In this document: piece after piece, positions 39,716-46,429 of the stretch
How positions within the stretch are numbered: the stretch's first letter is position 1
Layout of the letters: each line of letters starts with the position of its first letter
Position numbers and translations under genes: made by a program
Assembly: GCA_963695405.1 (NCBI GenBank)
Contig: CAVOGJ010000018.1
Span: 62,001 to 126,000, forward strand
DNA length: 64,000 nucleotides
Reading direction: 5' to 3'
From: CAVOGJ01 sp963695405
GTDB taxonomy: Bacteria > Planctomycetota > Planctomycetia > Pirellulales > Pirellulaceae
Notes under the pieces: generated by a model
What the model was told of the DNA's origin: nothing
The model's database searches: none
Seen by the model: only the letters and a program-made list of their open reading frames with translations

Positions 39716-41484
39716 TTCTGCTGGGCAACGGCACGATTGCGGGACTGACGTACATCGATACGAACAACAATGGCATCGTGGACGCCATCGAAGTCGGAAT
39801 TCCGGGCGTGACGATGCAGTTGGATGGTATTGACCAGAATGGTACGTCGTTCACGCGTATGACCACGACCGGGGCTGGAGGCGTTTACTCCTTCACCGGA
39901 TTGCCGATGGGCGAATACGTGATTCGCCAGTTACAGCCTTCCGCCTACATTGATGGTGTGGAAACCGCTGGTAACTTTGGCGGCGATACTTCGGTCAATG
40001 ATCAAATCGCCGTCTCGCTCGTGGCCTTTGGTCCGCAGTTCGTCGCCACGGGGTACAATTTTGCCGAAGTTGGCGTGGACCCCTTTGGGGGCGGGAAGGA
40101 CCCATTCCTGGGTTCCCAGCAGCCAGTGATCATCGTGTCGGGCGACACGCTCTTCGTTACGGGGACAACCGGGGACGATGATGTGCAAATCGCTCCCGGA
40201 CGATCGCAACATGTGATTCGTTTTAACGCAGGCACGTACACTTATGACGTGCAGTCGATTCGCAATATTCGCGTGTCGGGTAATGGAGGTCATGATCGGG
40301 TTGAAATGCTTGGTGCTGTTGGCGCCGACCGAGTGGTGTTGCTTCCGAACTCGGCCCAGATGACCCATGCGTCTTACGAAGTACGTTTAACGGATGTCGA
40401 TCACATTATTGCCCGCGGCGATGCGGGAGTTGACACAGCGTTTCTCGTCGATTCAGCCGCCAGCGACGTATTTGTCGCCGGTTCCAGCTATGCCGTCATG
40501 CGTGATCTCAACAATGTCTACAAGAACGAGACTTTCGGATTTGAAATCGTGACGGGGAATGCCGTCATGGGCGGCAACGACGTCGCCACCCTGTACGATG
40601 GATCGGGCAACGACCAAGTACGTTTTGTCGGCGAATTTGGCCAGATGATTGGCACGGGTGCGGAACTGCGAGCGAGCAAGTTTGAATCGCTCACCGTGCG
40701 TCGATCCGTCGGCGGAGCGGACAGCATCGAAGTGGTCGATTCACCCGGCGACGATGAGCTCACGATGTATCCACGCTCCGCCGTGATGCGGGGAGCCAGT
40801 TTCCGCAATCGAGTGGAGGGGTTTGCTGAGATCCGAGCTGTCGCCAGCAAGGGAGGCTTTGACACGGCGGCTTTTTACGACGGTACCGGCGACGATGTGT
40901 ACCGCAGTTGGTCTGACTTTGCTCTGATGGAGGGCGAAACGTATCGCAACACGGCCAGCGGATTTGAGGTCACTAGTGGCTATGCCGTGGCCGGTGGCTA
41001 CGATACGGCCGAACTGCACGATGGCTCGGGGAACGATGTGCTGGTGGCGCGAGGCACCTATACCGAATTGCGTGGAACTGGATTTAAGCAGCGAGCCTTG
41101 GGTTTTGACTCGGTGGACGCGGTGGCCAATCGAGGTGGCTACGACACCGCCCTGCTGTTTGATACTGCCGGCGACGATTTATTCACCAACGACAACACGA
41201 TAGCGTCCCTGTGGGGAACCGGCTACGAGAATGTTGCCATCGGCTTTGAGCAAGTGCAAGCCCAGTCGGAAATGGGAGGCCACGATACGGCTGAGTTCGC
41301 CGGGGTGACGGCGCGGCAGTTGCTGACGGGTCGCGGTAGTATGGCGAAAGTCACAGGCGCGGGACGGAATGCGTTGGCGACCGGATTCGCTGCGGTGCGG
41401 GCGATCGCCAGTCCGGAGGAAACCGCACACGCGGATGTCGTGGATGTCGATTACGTCTTCTCTCAGTTGGGGAGTTGGGGGTAA
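27721..41484 (+). CDS. Giant surface protein, main segment (about 23 DUF11-like modules, SdrD-B-like module, C-terminal repeats)
   Basis: The body of the giant protein, effective from about 27940. It encodes about 4,510 residues without a stop. It holds about 23 modules of roughly 170 residues that each begin with a hydrophobic strand and TK/EK, run through a VTYTLTVxNTGxxxLSNLSLTDDL-like region, and close with an Asp-rich linker (DDP..xTN.D.DGD..PDD). This is the DUF11 / conserved repeat type. Then come an SdrD/Cna-B-like module (IAGLTYIDTNNNGIVDAIE, about 39735-40070) and about eight 66-residue repeats with D-x-A-x-x-Y-D-G-S-G-N-D. There is no PEP-CTERM or anchoring helix at the end. The product must be exported and is probably a surface fibre or adhesin. 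The BBP7 gene follows after 6 bases. Confidence 0.88.
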   Translation: MSRRRIHPLVTRPITARPAAISSCRQRPTNCVGASHFRSYWWSNSTRTIHWRITTWRDSWPIRPRRKAQPANLVTDLSDDPANPSDLDSEGDNEADDPTGIYLAALEVTKTASGVTPASLVAGSSGAAGNFVVDFAVTTYNRGNDLINNLGLVEDLASQFGGAFAQIVGAPTFTITNNSGLASVAANPAGYNGGAISQVLNVSTSQLGPGDEVEIVIRVEVDPDAVTGLLPNGRLENSATASGMASSGQVVVDVSDDPTNATNVDPDNDNNPDDPTTISIADLAVTKSLDTIVPAASGTAGNFDVTYLFRVTNTGTESLSQLSLTDNFASQFGGAFRRVVGVSVMNIDASVAPSANSAFNGLAGSNLLLPAVSDDVRPGQSFEVSLTIEVDPDHGAANFNAAGELQNIATASAVGANGGLPASLSDDTSNPADTDTDGDGHPNDPTTLRVADMAVTKTFVSSGPATSGTAGNFDITYDLTIVNTGNDPLSELSLTDDLFSDMGLAFVGIVLQAGQPATLQGSSVADDPEFNPAFDGNAAGVGDSEIIDHTGANTNLLDVGQSVTIRIIAEIDPDAVGAIVTGGYVSNQATASAVGTAAAISQLSDDPNDATDANIAGDNDPEDATRVLVSDMTLEKAVVGSPSRQADGTWNVSFAVAYRNTGATTISNLMLFDDLSSTSNFGSSWLTTTSVNLDASGVMAGVAPGLNAAWQANPAVNVFDGTGLLEAGDEIVVNFTVNIDPDRSGSTAAGITNQAFGSGIDTTATLLSDFSDDPSNPTDVDPNGDNDPDDATIVALSDIGVAKQINTAVEVAGRTGVFDVEYALVIENTGTVDLTNIQVNEQLGGAAGHFGNGFIGVPVAPAIVASSLTPGASLPTLVSWDGVANSDFFDGSSGLLRPGDSLVVTLTVRVDTVAGDSTAPMDFNNQVTATADGPMSTVASDLSDFGTNPNGNNADGSEDTPTPLQIPQIRSSKNHAAASRNPDGSYTVPVLIAIANTGTVDMDSIQMVEDVASQFGDGFIAVQNPQVMPGAPFGGVLPTINAAWTSDTAQNVFTAAPSSLPAGQSLTFSFNAVVDPDAVDDIAMAMSNQATVEGRGPNYDGALITVDDQSGNGVAVTSGVDNDDATPLRIPEVISQKRVIGVVPSASGTSGNVDVTYSFTLTNSGTVELVSPSLVDPWALAFGAAFIAVVDVDLSDNVVTPPTTGIGGNNSYSGALGQNMLDGAGQLLPGESVAVTVTVEIDPDANPAAITGGKLTNQATGTASYDPDPFTSGDETTVDDLSDDPDDSNDVDPDADGDPDDFTALAVTSLDVTKEATSVTPSISGTPGNFDVTYLLTITNTGTQSLSNLSLTDDLATRFGGALIDVVNVSVANIDANRPPIVNPAFDGSAGSDLLLGSITDQLAASQSFQVTMIVEVDPDHPAAMTNGNGQFSNTATGGGIGQNGDLASDVSDDPTDPTDIDPNGDNNPDDATTLAIGSLRLTKLAGPIAPAASGSDGNFDVTYTFTLQNTGNDDISALAITDDWASELGGAFVRVVDQNLSNDVAGSVTVAGNPTYAGGAAENLFAAGSLLGSGETVTVAVTVELDPDASTANLIGGQLLNSATAQGMSTLGLVNDLSDDPSDTTNVDVDGDNTPDDRTGISVADMALTKSVLGLPVPAASGTTGNYDVTLIFRISNTGSETLSNLTLTDDLANQFGGAFVAVRNIALSNIDASVPPSVNSGFDGTASSDMLLGSAADELQSGQSFSVTLTIEIDPNNPTGVFTALGALRNSAAAGGTGELGSLASDVSDDPTIATNVDPDGDNNPDDPTLLRVADLNATKIVGIADPANQVVGSTGAFGNFVVPYTISIANTGNDLITSLSVIEDLASQFGGGLVGIVGSPSLTLTNNSGLAVATPNPSAFDGNATTEILDTTVSRLGIGDQLIVTLQVEIDPDNPAATMVAGALENTAIASGTDSSGNSVSDISDDPADPTSDHDPTRIAIPALSVAKLLGSVLPAASGTTGNFDVSYTLTFANTGTEVLSNLSLRDDLVSQFGGAFVDVLSVVVNNVNATTAPLPNLAFDGTATSDLLMGAVTDAVEPGQSFQVQLTIEVDPDHPAGNFVGAGDLANYAVGQGSGSTGSASGLSDNPADVTNADEDADGQPDDPTTVRIGDLALEKTIGNVNPASTVVGSTGDFGNFVVDYTLTVRNTGNDLLTSLTLVENFASHFGGAFVGIVGAPSLMVTNNSGLAAANANPAGFNGNSVAEMLDIATSQLGRGDEVAVTIRVELDPDAATANLIGDALQNSAVAGGMDSAGNPVSDLSDDPANLTSDDDPTPFRIADLAVTKATAGVVPATSGTVGNYDVTYTFTFANTGTETLSNLSLVDDLAGQLGGALVGVVSVNVTNVDANTPPAANGAYDGTGSSDLLSGAATDRLLPGESFTVTLVVELNPDSATGTFNAAGQLENSATGTATGATGSTSSVSDDPTDGTNEDEDADGQPDDETTLAIGDLSVEKVAIVTNPANQVTGSTGTPDNFVITYAITVRNTGNSLLDGLRIEENLAAAFGGAFVAVVGTPTIGVTNLSGTSAANANTVPYDGDTITQVLDATTSRLGIGDTIDVTIQVEVDPDDPTATLVMGGLVNRATVSGTDANGDVLSNLSDDPSDATNIDVDGDNDPDDATSVLIADLSVSKSLGTIVPAASGASGNRDVTYVLTVMNTGTTSLQDLRLTDNLAGQFGGAFVGVVNVMVSPGTATAAPMANGAFDGALASNLLLPSPSTQLDVGQSFQVTLIVEIDPDNVGARYNASGDLANSATATAAGPFGMISSDSDDPSNPADVDADNDGSPDDETALSIADIQLTKAITNAMPALSGTLGNIDVTYTFVLTNTGNQLLTNLRILDDWAGQFGGAFIGVVDTDLSNGNVVAPGGSGIGGNASYLGGSTENLLNGLGSLAAGQSVTVTVIVELDPDAATATLNAAGRLENTADATANGVFGLISDVSDDPANPADVDTEGDNDPDDGTVLSVSSIRATKAVAGVAPSASGTPGNFDVAYEFTVTNYGLVALANLNLTDDLATQMGGAFVGVVGVNVTNVNASGPPVANPAFDGTLGSDMLLGSAADDLRPGQSFVVTLVIEIDPDHVAAIYDVGGDLANTGEVSALGPDGLTSSQTDNPNDPTDADRDADGNPDDPTTLQIAHLAVEKTQVGSPVAAVSGSEDHIDVTYDISIFNTGNTALTQLSLLEDLQLQMLGGFVRIVGSPTIVAGMATDLPEFNTGFDGGITVAEMFDNVMPNANRLDRGQSLTIRLVAELDPAAASGPIANQALVTGTNPGDPLNPVSDPSDDPTDSTNVDPDNDNDPDDATGLRYPDISAAKSQLGIPTQSLSDPSLYEVTYEIVLQNSGNLVLAGLDLYDDLAVQLGGGFVGVSAGPNISSHTLANAANLPTINGGWPADTSLSLFNDDGQLLPGESLTVQLTATVDPALVMSGTNQAVATADNPLNGTEDGVTDASDSGTNPVSTNPGAPGDTGSASDATPLFLPDATVGLAKAATVLGDTVTLRFGLANTGNLLASHVQVADNLNATFGAGTYVVNSISLTTPPGDVDSTLTINPGYNGATDTNLLNGSMSNTLDVGDTAVISVEITINELVDVDGGGPLSLGEYLNTARATSTDAVGNLFADDSVSGLDPDPDRDGNATNNAGPTSIFVAVDATVGVAKDSVWNDANDTVAYTLVIENFGNTRATNLSVVDDLDAVFGAGNYSVSGLSVAAGPATVTVNAGFNGAGNQELLGVGSLLGVGESAELRFAVTVFEIADPQANGLGYYENSVTALSEDSDGTVYTDASTDGTDPDPDMDGDPTNNASPDSGNLTPEATVGAAKTATVSFAPTIVTIDVYLEHFGNTNAAQLDVREDLEAVFGAGTYTVSSLSIVAGPATLATNGSFDGSGDKDLIAAGSSLRPGETGHIRLVLGLTLTAGVYNNQVFVTSTDTDGTTYLDDSVLGIDPDPDGSQSPNNDSSPTPILLGNGTIAGLTYIDTNNNGIVDAIEVGIPGVTMQLDGIDQNGTSFTRMTTTGAGGVYSFTGLPMGEYVIRQLQPSAYIDGVETAGNFGGDTSVNDQIAVSLVAFGPQFVATGYNFAEVGVDPFGGGKDPFLGSQQPVIIVSGDTLFVTGTTGDDDVQIAPGRSQHVIRFNAGTYTYDVQSIRNIRVSGNGGHDRVEMLGAVGADRVVLLPNSAQMTHASYEVRLTDVDHIIARGDAGVDTAFLVDSAASDVFVAGSSYAVMRDLNNVYKNETFGFEIVTGNAVMGGNDVATLYDGSGNDQVRFVGEFGQMIGTGAELRASKFESLTVRRSVGGADSIEVVDSPGDDELTMYPRSAVMRGASFRNRVEGFAEIRAVASKGGFDTAAFYDGTGDDVYRSWSDFALMEGETYRNTASGFEVTSGYAVAGGYDTAELHDGSGNDVLVARGTYTELRGTGFKQRALGFDSVDAVANRGGYDTALLFDTAGDDLFTNDNTIASLWGTGYENVAIGFEQVQAQSEMGGHDTAEFAGVTARQLLTGRGSMAKVTGAGRNALATGFAAVRAIASPEETAHADVVDVDYVFSQLGSWG
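40260..41440 (+). repeat. About eight C-terminal repeats of about 66 residues
   Basis: Coding repeats of about 200 bases at the 3' end of the giant gene. Each opens with GG-[HNAFY]-D-[TSVR] and contains a D-G/S-x-G-N/D-D loop, for example GGNDVATLYDGSGNDQ, GGFDTAAFYDGTGDDV, GGYDTAELHDGSGNDV and GGYDTALLFDTAGDDL. The GGxD...GxGND pattern recalls RTX-like calcium motifs, though the spacing is much longer than the RTX nonapeptide. Confidence 0.8.
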
Positions 41485-41490
41485 GACGGC

Positions 41491-43179
41491 ATGCAACGAA
41501 CAATCAAAACAATCGTTTGTCGCGAGCTGCGACGCACTCTGTGCATTCTGCTGGTCACTTTCAGTTGTGGTCGGTGGGGCATCGCCCAATCGTCTTCCGA
41601 CGGGAGCCACCTGATCTTTGACCAGCAGGCAGTTGAACTGCTGACTTCACCGCGAGAAGATTATAGCCTAGCTGTGGATCTCAAACGGCCTGCCGGTTTG
41701 ATCACCGTCGCCGCACCCTTAGCGGAATCTCATGTTGAATCGCAAGATCCGCTGCTCCAGCGGCGAGCTATTTTGCTAGAACAACTGCGCGACCAGAGCT
41801 TGATTTTCGATGGCATCGTGCATGCGCCCGTCGACGAAACCGACGATGCGGCAGGAGGCGAGCGGGTTGCACTCCGCAGGCTGCAGATTGACCAATTAAA
41901 GGCGTTTATGGCCGAGACGCCGTCACTGCTGCCCGGTGATCCCTTGCCGTTGACGGGCGGCTTGGGCGTGGGTGGCGATCTCGATCCAAGCCAGCTTGTG
42001 GACGATAGCGGTGTTCTCTCCTTCGCCGATTCATTGGACGAAGTCCTGGTTTCGGGTACGGGGACCGGCTACGCGCCGGTGGTGCCCAACCGACGCTCGC
42101 CCTGGTGGTCGACTGGGGAGGGCCTGGCGTGGTGGATCCAGGGTAATGATACGACGCCGCTGTTGACGAGCAGTCCGGTGGGGACGCCCGGGAACATCGC
42201 TGGCCAGTTGGGGCAACCGACAACGACCGTGTTGTACGGTGCCCATGATGATTTGCGTTTGGCTGGTGGAGCCCGACTGACACTGGGCAGATGGTTCGAC
42301 CCGACGCGGCACTTCAATTCGCTCGAAGGTGAAGTGTTTGGGGTCAGCCAGAGTGGAGGTTTTTTTGGCTCGAGCGCCGATGGAATTATCACGCGCCCGT
42401 TCTTCAACACGAATCCCGCCGTGAATGGTCCTGATACACAGATTATCGCCCTGCCGGGGTTGGCCGACGGAACGTTCAACGTCAGCACAAACGCTGAGTT
42501 GCTGTCGGTCGCACCTCGTTGGCGGCATCACTTGCAATGTGCCGACGGTGTCTTGGACAATTACCTCGGAGACACGCAGAATCGGTTCGATTTCCTTTTA
42601 GGGTATCGCTTTCTGCAGCTGAAGGAACGACTGGCCGCGACCGAAGTCTTGATTCCCGAGGGACCGCAATATGCGATGGGAAGTCGATTGGAGTTATACG
42701 ATCAGATCGGTACGGATAATCGCTTTCATGGCCTGGAGTTTGGTCTTTCTTGGCTACAACAGCGAGGACGCTGGTCAACACAATTGACGCCGCTGCTGGC
42801 GGTGGGACAGGTCACGCAAAAATACCGGCTGCAGGGTGAGACATCGGCGCTGATACCCGGAGTCTACGAACGGACGATCGATGGTGGCTTCCTGGTGCGA
42901 CCCGAGAATATTGGTGAATGGACCGAGCGCGAGTGGGGCATTCTTCCGCAAGGACGGGTGAATTTGGGATACCGGCTGTCGGCCAACGTGCGGCTGCAAT
43001 GCGGATACGACCTGCTCTACTTGTATTCGGTCGCTCGTCCTGGTTCTCTGGCCACCACCTCCTTCGACAGCTCGACGTTAGCGGTCGAGGCCAATGACGT
43101 GGGCGCCGAGCAACCGACGTTTGATTTCCGTGGCGTCTGGATTCAAGGCGTCAACGTGGGCATGACGGTTCGGTTTTAA
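41491..43179 (+). CDS. BBP7-family outer-membrane beta-barrel protein
   Basis: The 562-residue product has a signal peptide (TLCILLVTFSCGRWGIAQ) and an N-terminal region of about 180 residues without clear homology. It then shows the family's start, WWSTGEGLAWWIQGNDTTPL, with LLTSSP, TTVLYG, LAGGARLTLGRWFD and LEGEVFGVSQ. Alternating-hydrophobicity strands follow, with LLGYRFLQLKERL and a C-terminal strand ending in aromatic VGMTVRF, the typical last residue of outer-membrane barrels. It begins 6 bases after the giant gene's stop, so the two genes are almost certainly expressed together. It may anchor or export the giant protein, which is an inference. Confidence 0.88.
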   Translation: MQRTIKTIVCRELRRTLCILLVTFSCGRWGIAQSSSDGSHLIFDQQAVELLTSPREDYSLAVDLKRPAGLITVAAPLAESHVESQDPLLQRRAILLEQLRDQSLIFDGIVHAPVDETDDAAGGERVALRRLQIDQLKAFMAETPSLLPGDPLPLTGGLGVGGDLDPSQLVDDSGVLSFADSLDEVLVSGTGTGYAPVVPNRRSPWWSTGEGLAWWIQGNDTTPLLTSSPVGTPGNIAGQLGQPTTTVLYGAHDDLRLAGGARLTLGRWFDPTRHFNSLEGEVFGVSQSGGFFGSSADGIITRPFFNTNPAVNGPDTQIIALPGLADGTFNVSTNAELLSVAPRWRHHLQCADGVLDNYLGDTQNRFDFLLGYRFLQLKERLAATEVLIPEGPQYAMGSRLELYDQIGTDNRFHGLEFGLSWLQQRGRWSTQLTPLLAVGQVTQKYRLQGETSALIPGVYERTIDGGFLVRPENIGEWTEREWGILPQGRVNLGYRLSANVRLQCGYDLLYLYSVARPGSLATTSFDSSTLAVEANDVGAEQPTFDFRGVWIQGVNVGMTVRF

Positions 43180-43271
43180 ATTCCGGTGGCTCGTCGAAAA
43201 CACCGGGGCTCTCGTCCGGATTCGCGGGCGCCGCGAATCGAAATGACGACGCCATTTGTCCCGTATCTGCC

Positions 43272-44744
43272 TCAGCGAATCGCTCTGGCAGGCAAGTCTT
43301 CCCAGGGCATTCGCCAGGTTGGCAGTCTTGGGAAAAGGGCGTCCGCCAGGCGGGCCGCATCTTGGCTGGATGGAGTCACCTGTCCCGCCTCGATCAGTTG
43401 TCGCACACGAAACTGGCCCAGCAGCATGCAGTTATAGGCCGCGGCCTCTAGCGTGATGTGCGGATCGGCAAGTTTCCCTTCTGCAATCGTGGCCTGGCGG
43501 CGACCGAGTTGGATAGAAAACCGACGTAGCCCAATCTGGATGCCCAGTTGCGAGGGAAGTGTTTGCGAGGCCTGCTTCGCACGAGCTGCCAAGACCGGAC
43601 GCAGTTTCTGCAACAGCTCATCGGGTCGCAACAGCTTGGCCATGAAGGCACGTTGGTTGTCCTGTGGACGCCGATAACATCTGCCGCCCGCCGCCAGGAA
43701 GGGGAGATGATCGGGCGAGTCGGGAGCGGCGTCGATTTCGACGGAGTGCCGTCCGGATTCGATGGCGTCGTGGCTGACCCGAATGAGCAGTTGTCGGGCT
43801 GCGTCGGTGTCGCGGCGCGCCATCAGCTCAACGATGCGGCCTTCCTTGATCACGGCATAACCGTTGATGTGTTGCGACGACAGATCATCGATGGAGAGCT
43901 GTGCCGGGTTCTGCAGGGCCACATAGATATGATCACACCCATTTCCGGAAACCAGCCATTGCCAATCGGCTTCGTCGCGAGCAAGGCCACCGAACAGCGA
44001 GTGGGCTTCTTCGGCGTACAGTCGCCGCAGCGCGTCTAATTCGTTTCTTCGCCAACGTCTGATCACCATTTCCGTTTTGGGCGACGGGCACCATTCGGGC
44101 GTTGGAACTGGGACGGATTCTAATTGCGAGATGAGCGCCCGCGGACTGGCTGTGGAGTGGCAACTGCTAAGCCAAGGAACCCAACCTTGATGCGCGAAGA
44201 ACTCGGATGGCTCTGCGCGCACCGTCGCCAACATCGCTCCGTGCAGGTTCGTGTCATGTTCGATGGCTTGCAGCAAACGACTCGCCAGCCCCAACCCGCG
44301 ATACTCGGGCAGTGTCGCCAAATGACGAATATCGATCGTGGGAATGACCAGCTCGCCGAATTGCAGGCTGTGATGCCTCAATTGAACATGTGCGACGATC
44401 TCGTCCTGGCGGCGAAACAGGAGTCGATCCAGGGGCTCGTAGCGAGGCGCCTCGAGTGAGTGCTGGAACTCGGCCGGGCTGGGACGCTGAAAAACGCTGA
44501 CCAAAAAGCGATGTATTTCGTCATGGTCGGCTTCCGTTGCCGAGCAGAACTCGAAGTCCGTCCCGATCGATGAGCGATCGAGTGGCGTGCGAATGTCGAG
44601 TCGCGTCGTGCTGCCACGGACATGTCTTTCCGTCGAGCAGCTTGTTGGTGGAATTCCTTTCGCCGCCAGCGATTTGACACGTGGAGTCGTAGCCAGATCT
44701 GCCGAAGAGTCATGGGCGGAATCAACACGGATATTGGCCCCCAT
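43272..44744 (-). CDS. Eis-like GNAT acetyltransferase with SCP2-type C-terminal domain
   Basis: The 490-residue product starts at ATG 44744 behind a strong AGGAGG. After a 60-residue polar extension comes a GNAT domain: FEFCSATEADHDEIHRFL, IRHLATLPEYRGLGLASRLL with the acetyl-CoA loop R-G-L-G-L-A, and FFAHQGWVPW. A second GNAT-like domain follows (about 235-360), then an SCP2-like C-terminal domain with FSIQLGRRQATIAEG and ITLEAAAYNCMLLGQF. This order of GNAT, GNAT and SCP2 fits the Eis family, whose known members acetylate lysines or aminoglycosides. The real substrate here is unknown. Last gene of a three-gene minus-strand run. Confidence 0.82.
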   Translation of the reverse strand: MGANIRVDSAHDSSADLATTPRVKSLAAKGIPPTSCSTERHVRGSTTRLDIRTPLDRSSIGTDFEFCSATEADHDEIHRFLVSVFQRPSPAEFQHSLEAPRYEPLDRLLFRRQDEIVAHVQLRHHSLQFGELVIPTIDIRHLATLPEYRGLGLASRLLQAIEHDTNLHGAMLATVRAEPSEFFAHQGWVPWLSSCHSTASPRALISQLESVPVPTPEWCPSPKTEMVIRRWRRNELDALRRLYAEEAHSLFGGLARDEADWQWLVSGNGCDHIYVALQNPAQLSIDDLSSQHINGYAVIKEGRIVELMARRDTDAARQLLIRVSHDAIESGRHSVEIDAAPDSPDHLPFLAAGGRCYRRPQDNQRAFMAKLLRPDELLQKLRPVLAARAKQASQTLPSQLGIQIGLRRFSIQLGRRQATIAEGKLADPHITLEAAAYNCMLLGQFRVRQLIEAGQVTPSSQDAARLADALFPRLPTWRMPWEDLPARAIR

Positions 44745-44797
44745 GGTCGCGCCTCCTCTTTTTCAAATTGTTGCCTGTTCCTCCTTGTAAGATAAGG

Positions 44798-46429
44798 CTA
44801 TCCGCGACAAAGATCCAGTAAAGTTCGTGGCAATTCGGCAGCAGAATGCAAACAGAAGGAGAACTCACGTGAAGACAAAATGGTGTCTTTGCGTAGCTCG
44901 GAGAGGAGTCGCTGGCGTTCCGAGAGCAGCTGAGTGCGGCAAGATGCAACATGTGTACGCAAACGTGTATTGATTTGCTGCAGTTTCTGGTGCCAGGCTG
45001 CACGATCTCCCCTCGGCGGCAAACAGTTCAAGAGCTCCTTTTTCTCCGCCGCCAGGTTCAGATAATCGCCCGATTCGAGCGGGACACAGCCTGGCTGCAT
45101 GGCCAGGGCTTCCGGGTGAAACCACAAGTCACGCAGGTGCCCGTTCACCTGCCTGACATCGTCCGATTCCACGGCATGCGGCCGTTGCCATACTTGAACT
45201 GTGGCTGTGGCCACCGCGAATCCCGGAGGGCTGATCCGGAAGAATCGCTCCATGATGGCGTCGGTGACCTGATCGTATTTTGCCCCGCCGATCCCATGGA
45301 CGAACAGGTCGGACAGGAGCATCCGAGCATACATGGTGGTGGTCAACGCTCGAGGGCGGAGCTTCCAGCCTGCGGTAGCCCAAGCCAGCGGATCCGCATG
45401 TTGGACTTGTTGGCGATTGAGGATCAGGCGATTGGGGCCCGAGGACGGTTCGCCCGCGGCAAGTGTCAGGTGATCCTCAGGACTAATCCGCACGTAGAGC
45501 GGGCGCCGCTCGGGCGCCGAGCTGGTCCACACCCAAAAGGGCGTTTCGACCCAGGCTCCTTGCTGGCGCAGGAGGGGTACCGGGTGCGTGCTGCTGCGCA
45601 GCCGATGTACGCGTCGATATTCACGGACTGCTTCGTTATGCAGCTGCCGAAATTCCGCGGCATGACTTAGGAGATGTGAGGCAAAGAGGGCGAACTCGGC
45701 CGAATCGCAAACCCGGCTAAGCGGCAGTTCGAGCGTTTGCAATCCGCAATCTTCCTCAAAGCGATGGCGGGCTTCGGCGAGGCAACGTCCCAGATTATCC
45801 GTCCGCTGGCTGGCCTCTCGGGCGTACGGCCAAAGTCGCTGGACGATGGGATCCGTGACGAAGGGCGCGATACGGCGGGCCACTTCCGAGTGAAAATTCT
45901 CGAAAGTGAACTTATCTCGGATCGTGCGTTCCTCAAACGGCATCGGCGGTGCCGCATGGTCGAATGGCACCGAATCGGTTCGGGGCTCGGCGGGATGGCC
46001 CGTCAGGACTCCGACGCTGGGGTGGACGAGCACATCGTTGTCAATCAGCAAGTGGATACCGACGGCCTGCTGATCGACCGCCGCCCGGTGCAAGAGAAAG
46101 TTCTTGAACCAAACCCCCGCATGAAATAGATGTGGCTGATGGCCCGTGATCAACAATGGAGTTCGTTCGTCTGCGGCACGGAATGCGTCGCAGACCGGCC
46201 GATATTCGGCAGTGTAAGCGATTGCCTGCTGGAGCAGCTGGGCACGAGCTCGACGGGCGATTTGCTGCAGTGGCACATCGAGCAACTCGACCTGGTGCTC
46301 CAGGCTGCGGGCTCGGTTCTCGGCGACCACGGACGCAAGTTCCGCGAGTGGAGGTTCGACGAGTGATGATCGTTGGGTTCGCGGGGTCCGCAGGCGGCGG
46401 TAGGCGATCGAGTCGACTTGTTGCATCAT
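44798..46429 (-). CDS. Uncharacterised protein, possibly distantly BshC-like
   Basis: A 543-residue protein that I do not firmly recognise. A Rossmann-like segment near residue 85, PLLITGHQPHLFHAGVWFKN, has the feel of the N-terminal TGQQP...K motif of BshC, the cysteine-adding enzyme of bacillithiol synthesis. Further landmarks are LLIDNDVLVHPSVG, ALTTTMYARMLLSDLFVHGIGGAKYDQ and a coiled-coil-prone C-terminus (QKLQQINTRLRT...LLSELRKD), also a BshC-like feature. The start at ATG 46429 overlaps the stop of the upstream glycosyltransferase gene, so translation is coupled. The Eis-like gene follows after 53 bases. From memory, similar hypothetical proteins occur in other planctomycetes. Function uncertain. 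Confidence 0.6.
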   Translation of the reverse strand: MMQQVDSIAYRRLRTPRTQRSSLVEPPLAELASVVAENRARSLEHQVELLDVPLQQIARRARAQLLQQAIAYTAEYRPVCDAFRAADERTPLLITGHQPHLFHAGVWFKNFLLHRAAVDQQAVGIHLLIDNDVLVHPSVGVLTGHPAEPRTDSVPFDHAAPPMPFEERTIRDKFTFENFHSEVARRIAPFVTDPIVQRLWPYAREASQRTDNLGRCLAEARHRFEEDCGLQTLELPLSRVCDSAEFALFASHLLSHAAEFRQLHNEAVREYRRVHRLRSSTHPVPLLRQQGAWVETPFWVWTSSAPERRPLYVRISPEDHLTLAAGEPSSGPNRLILNRQQVQHADPLAWATAGWKLRPRALTTTMYARMLLSDLFVHGIGGAKYDQVTDAIMERFFRISPPGFAVATATVQVWQRPHAVESDDVRQVNGHLRDLWFHPEALAMQPGCVPLESGDYLNLAAEKKELLNCLPPRGDRAAWHQKLQQINTRLRTHVASCRTQLLSERQRLLSELRKDTILSSREFSFCLHSAAELPRTLLDLCRG

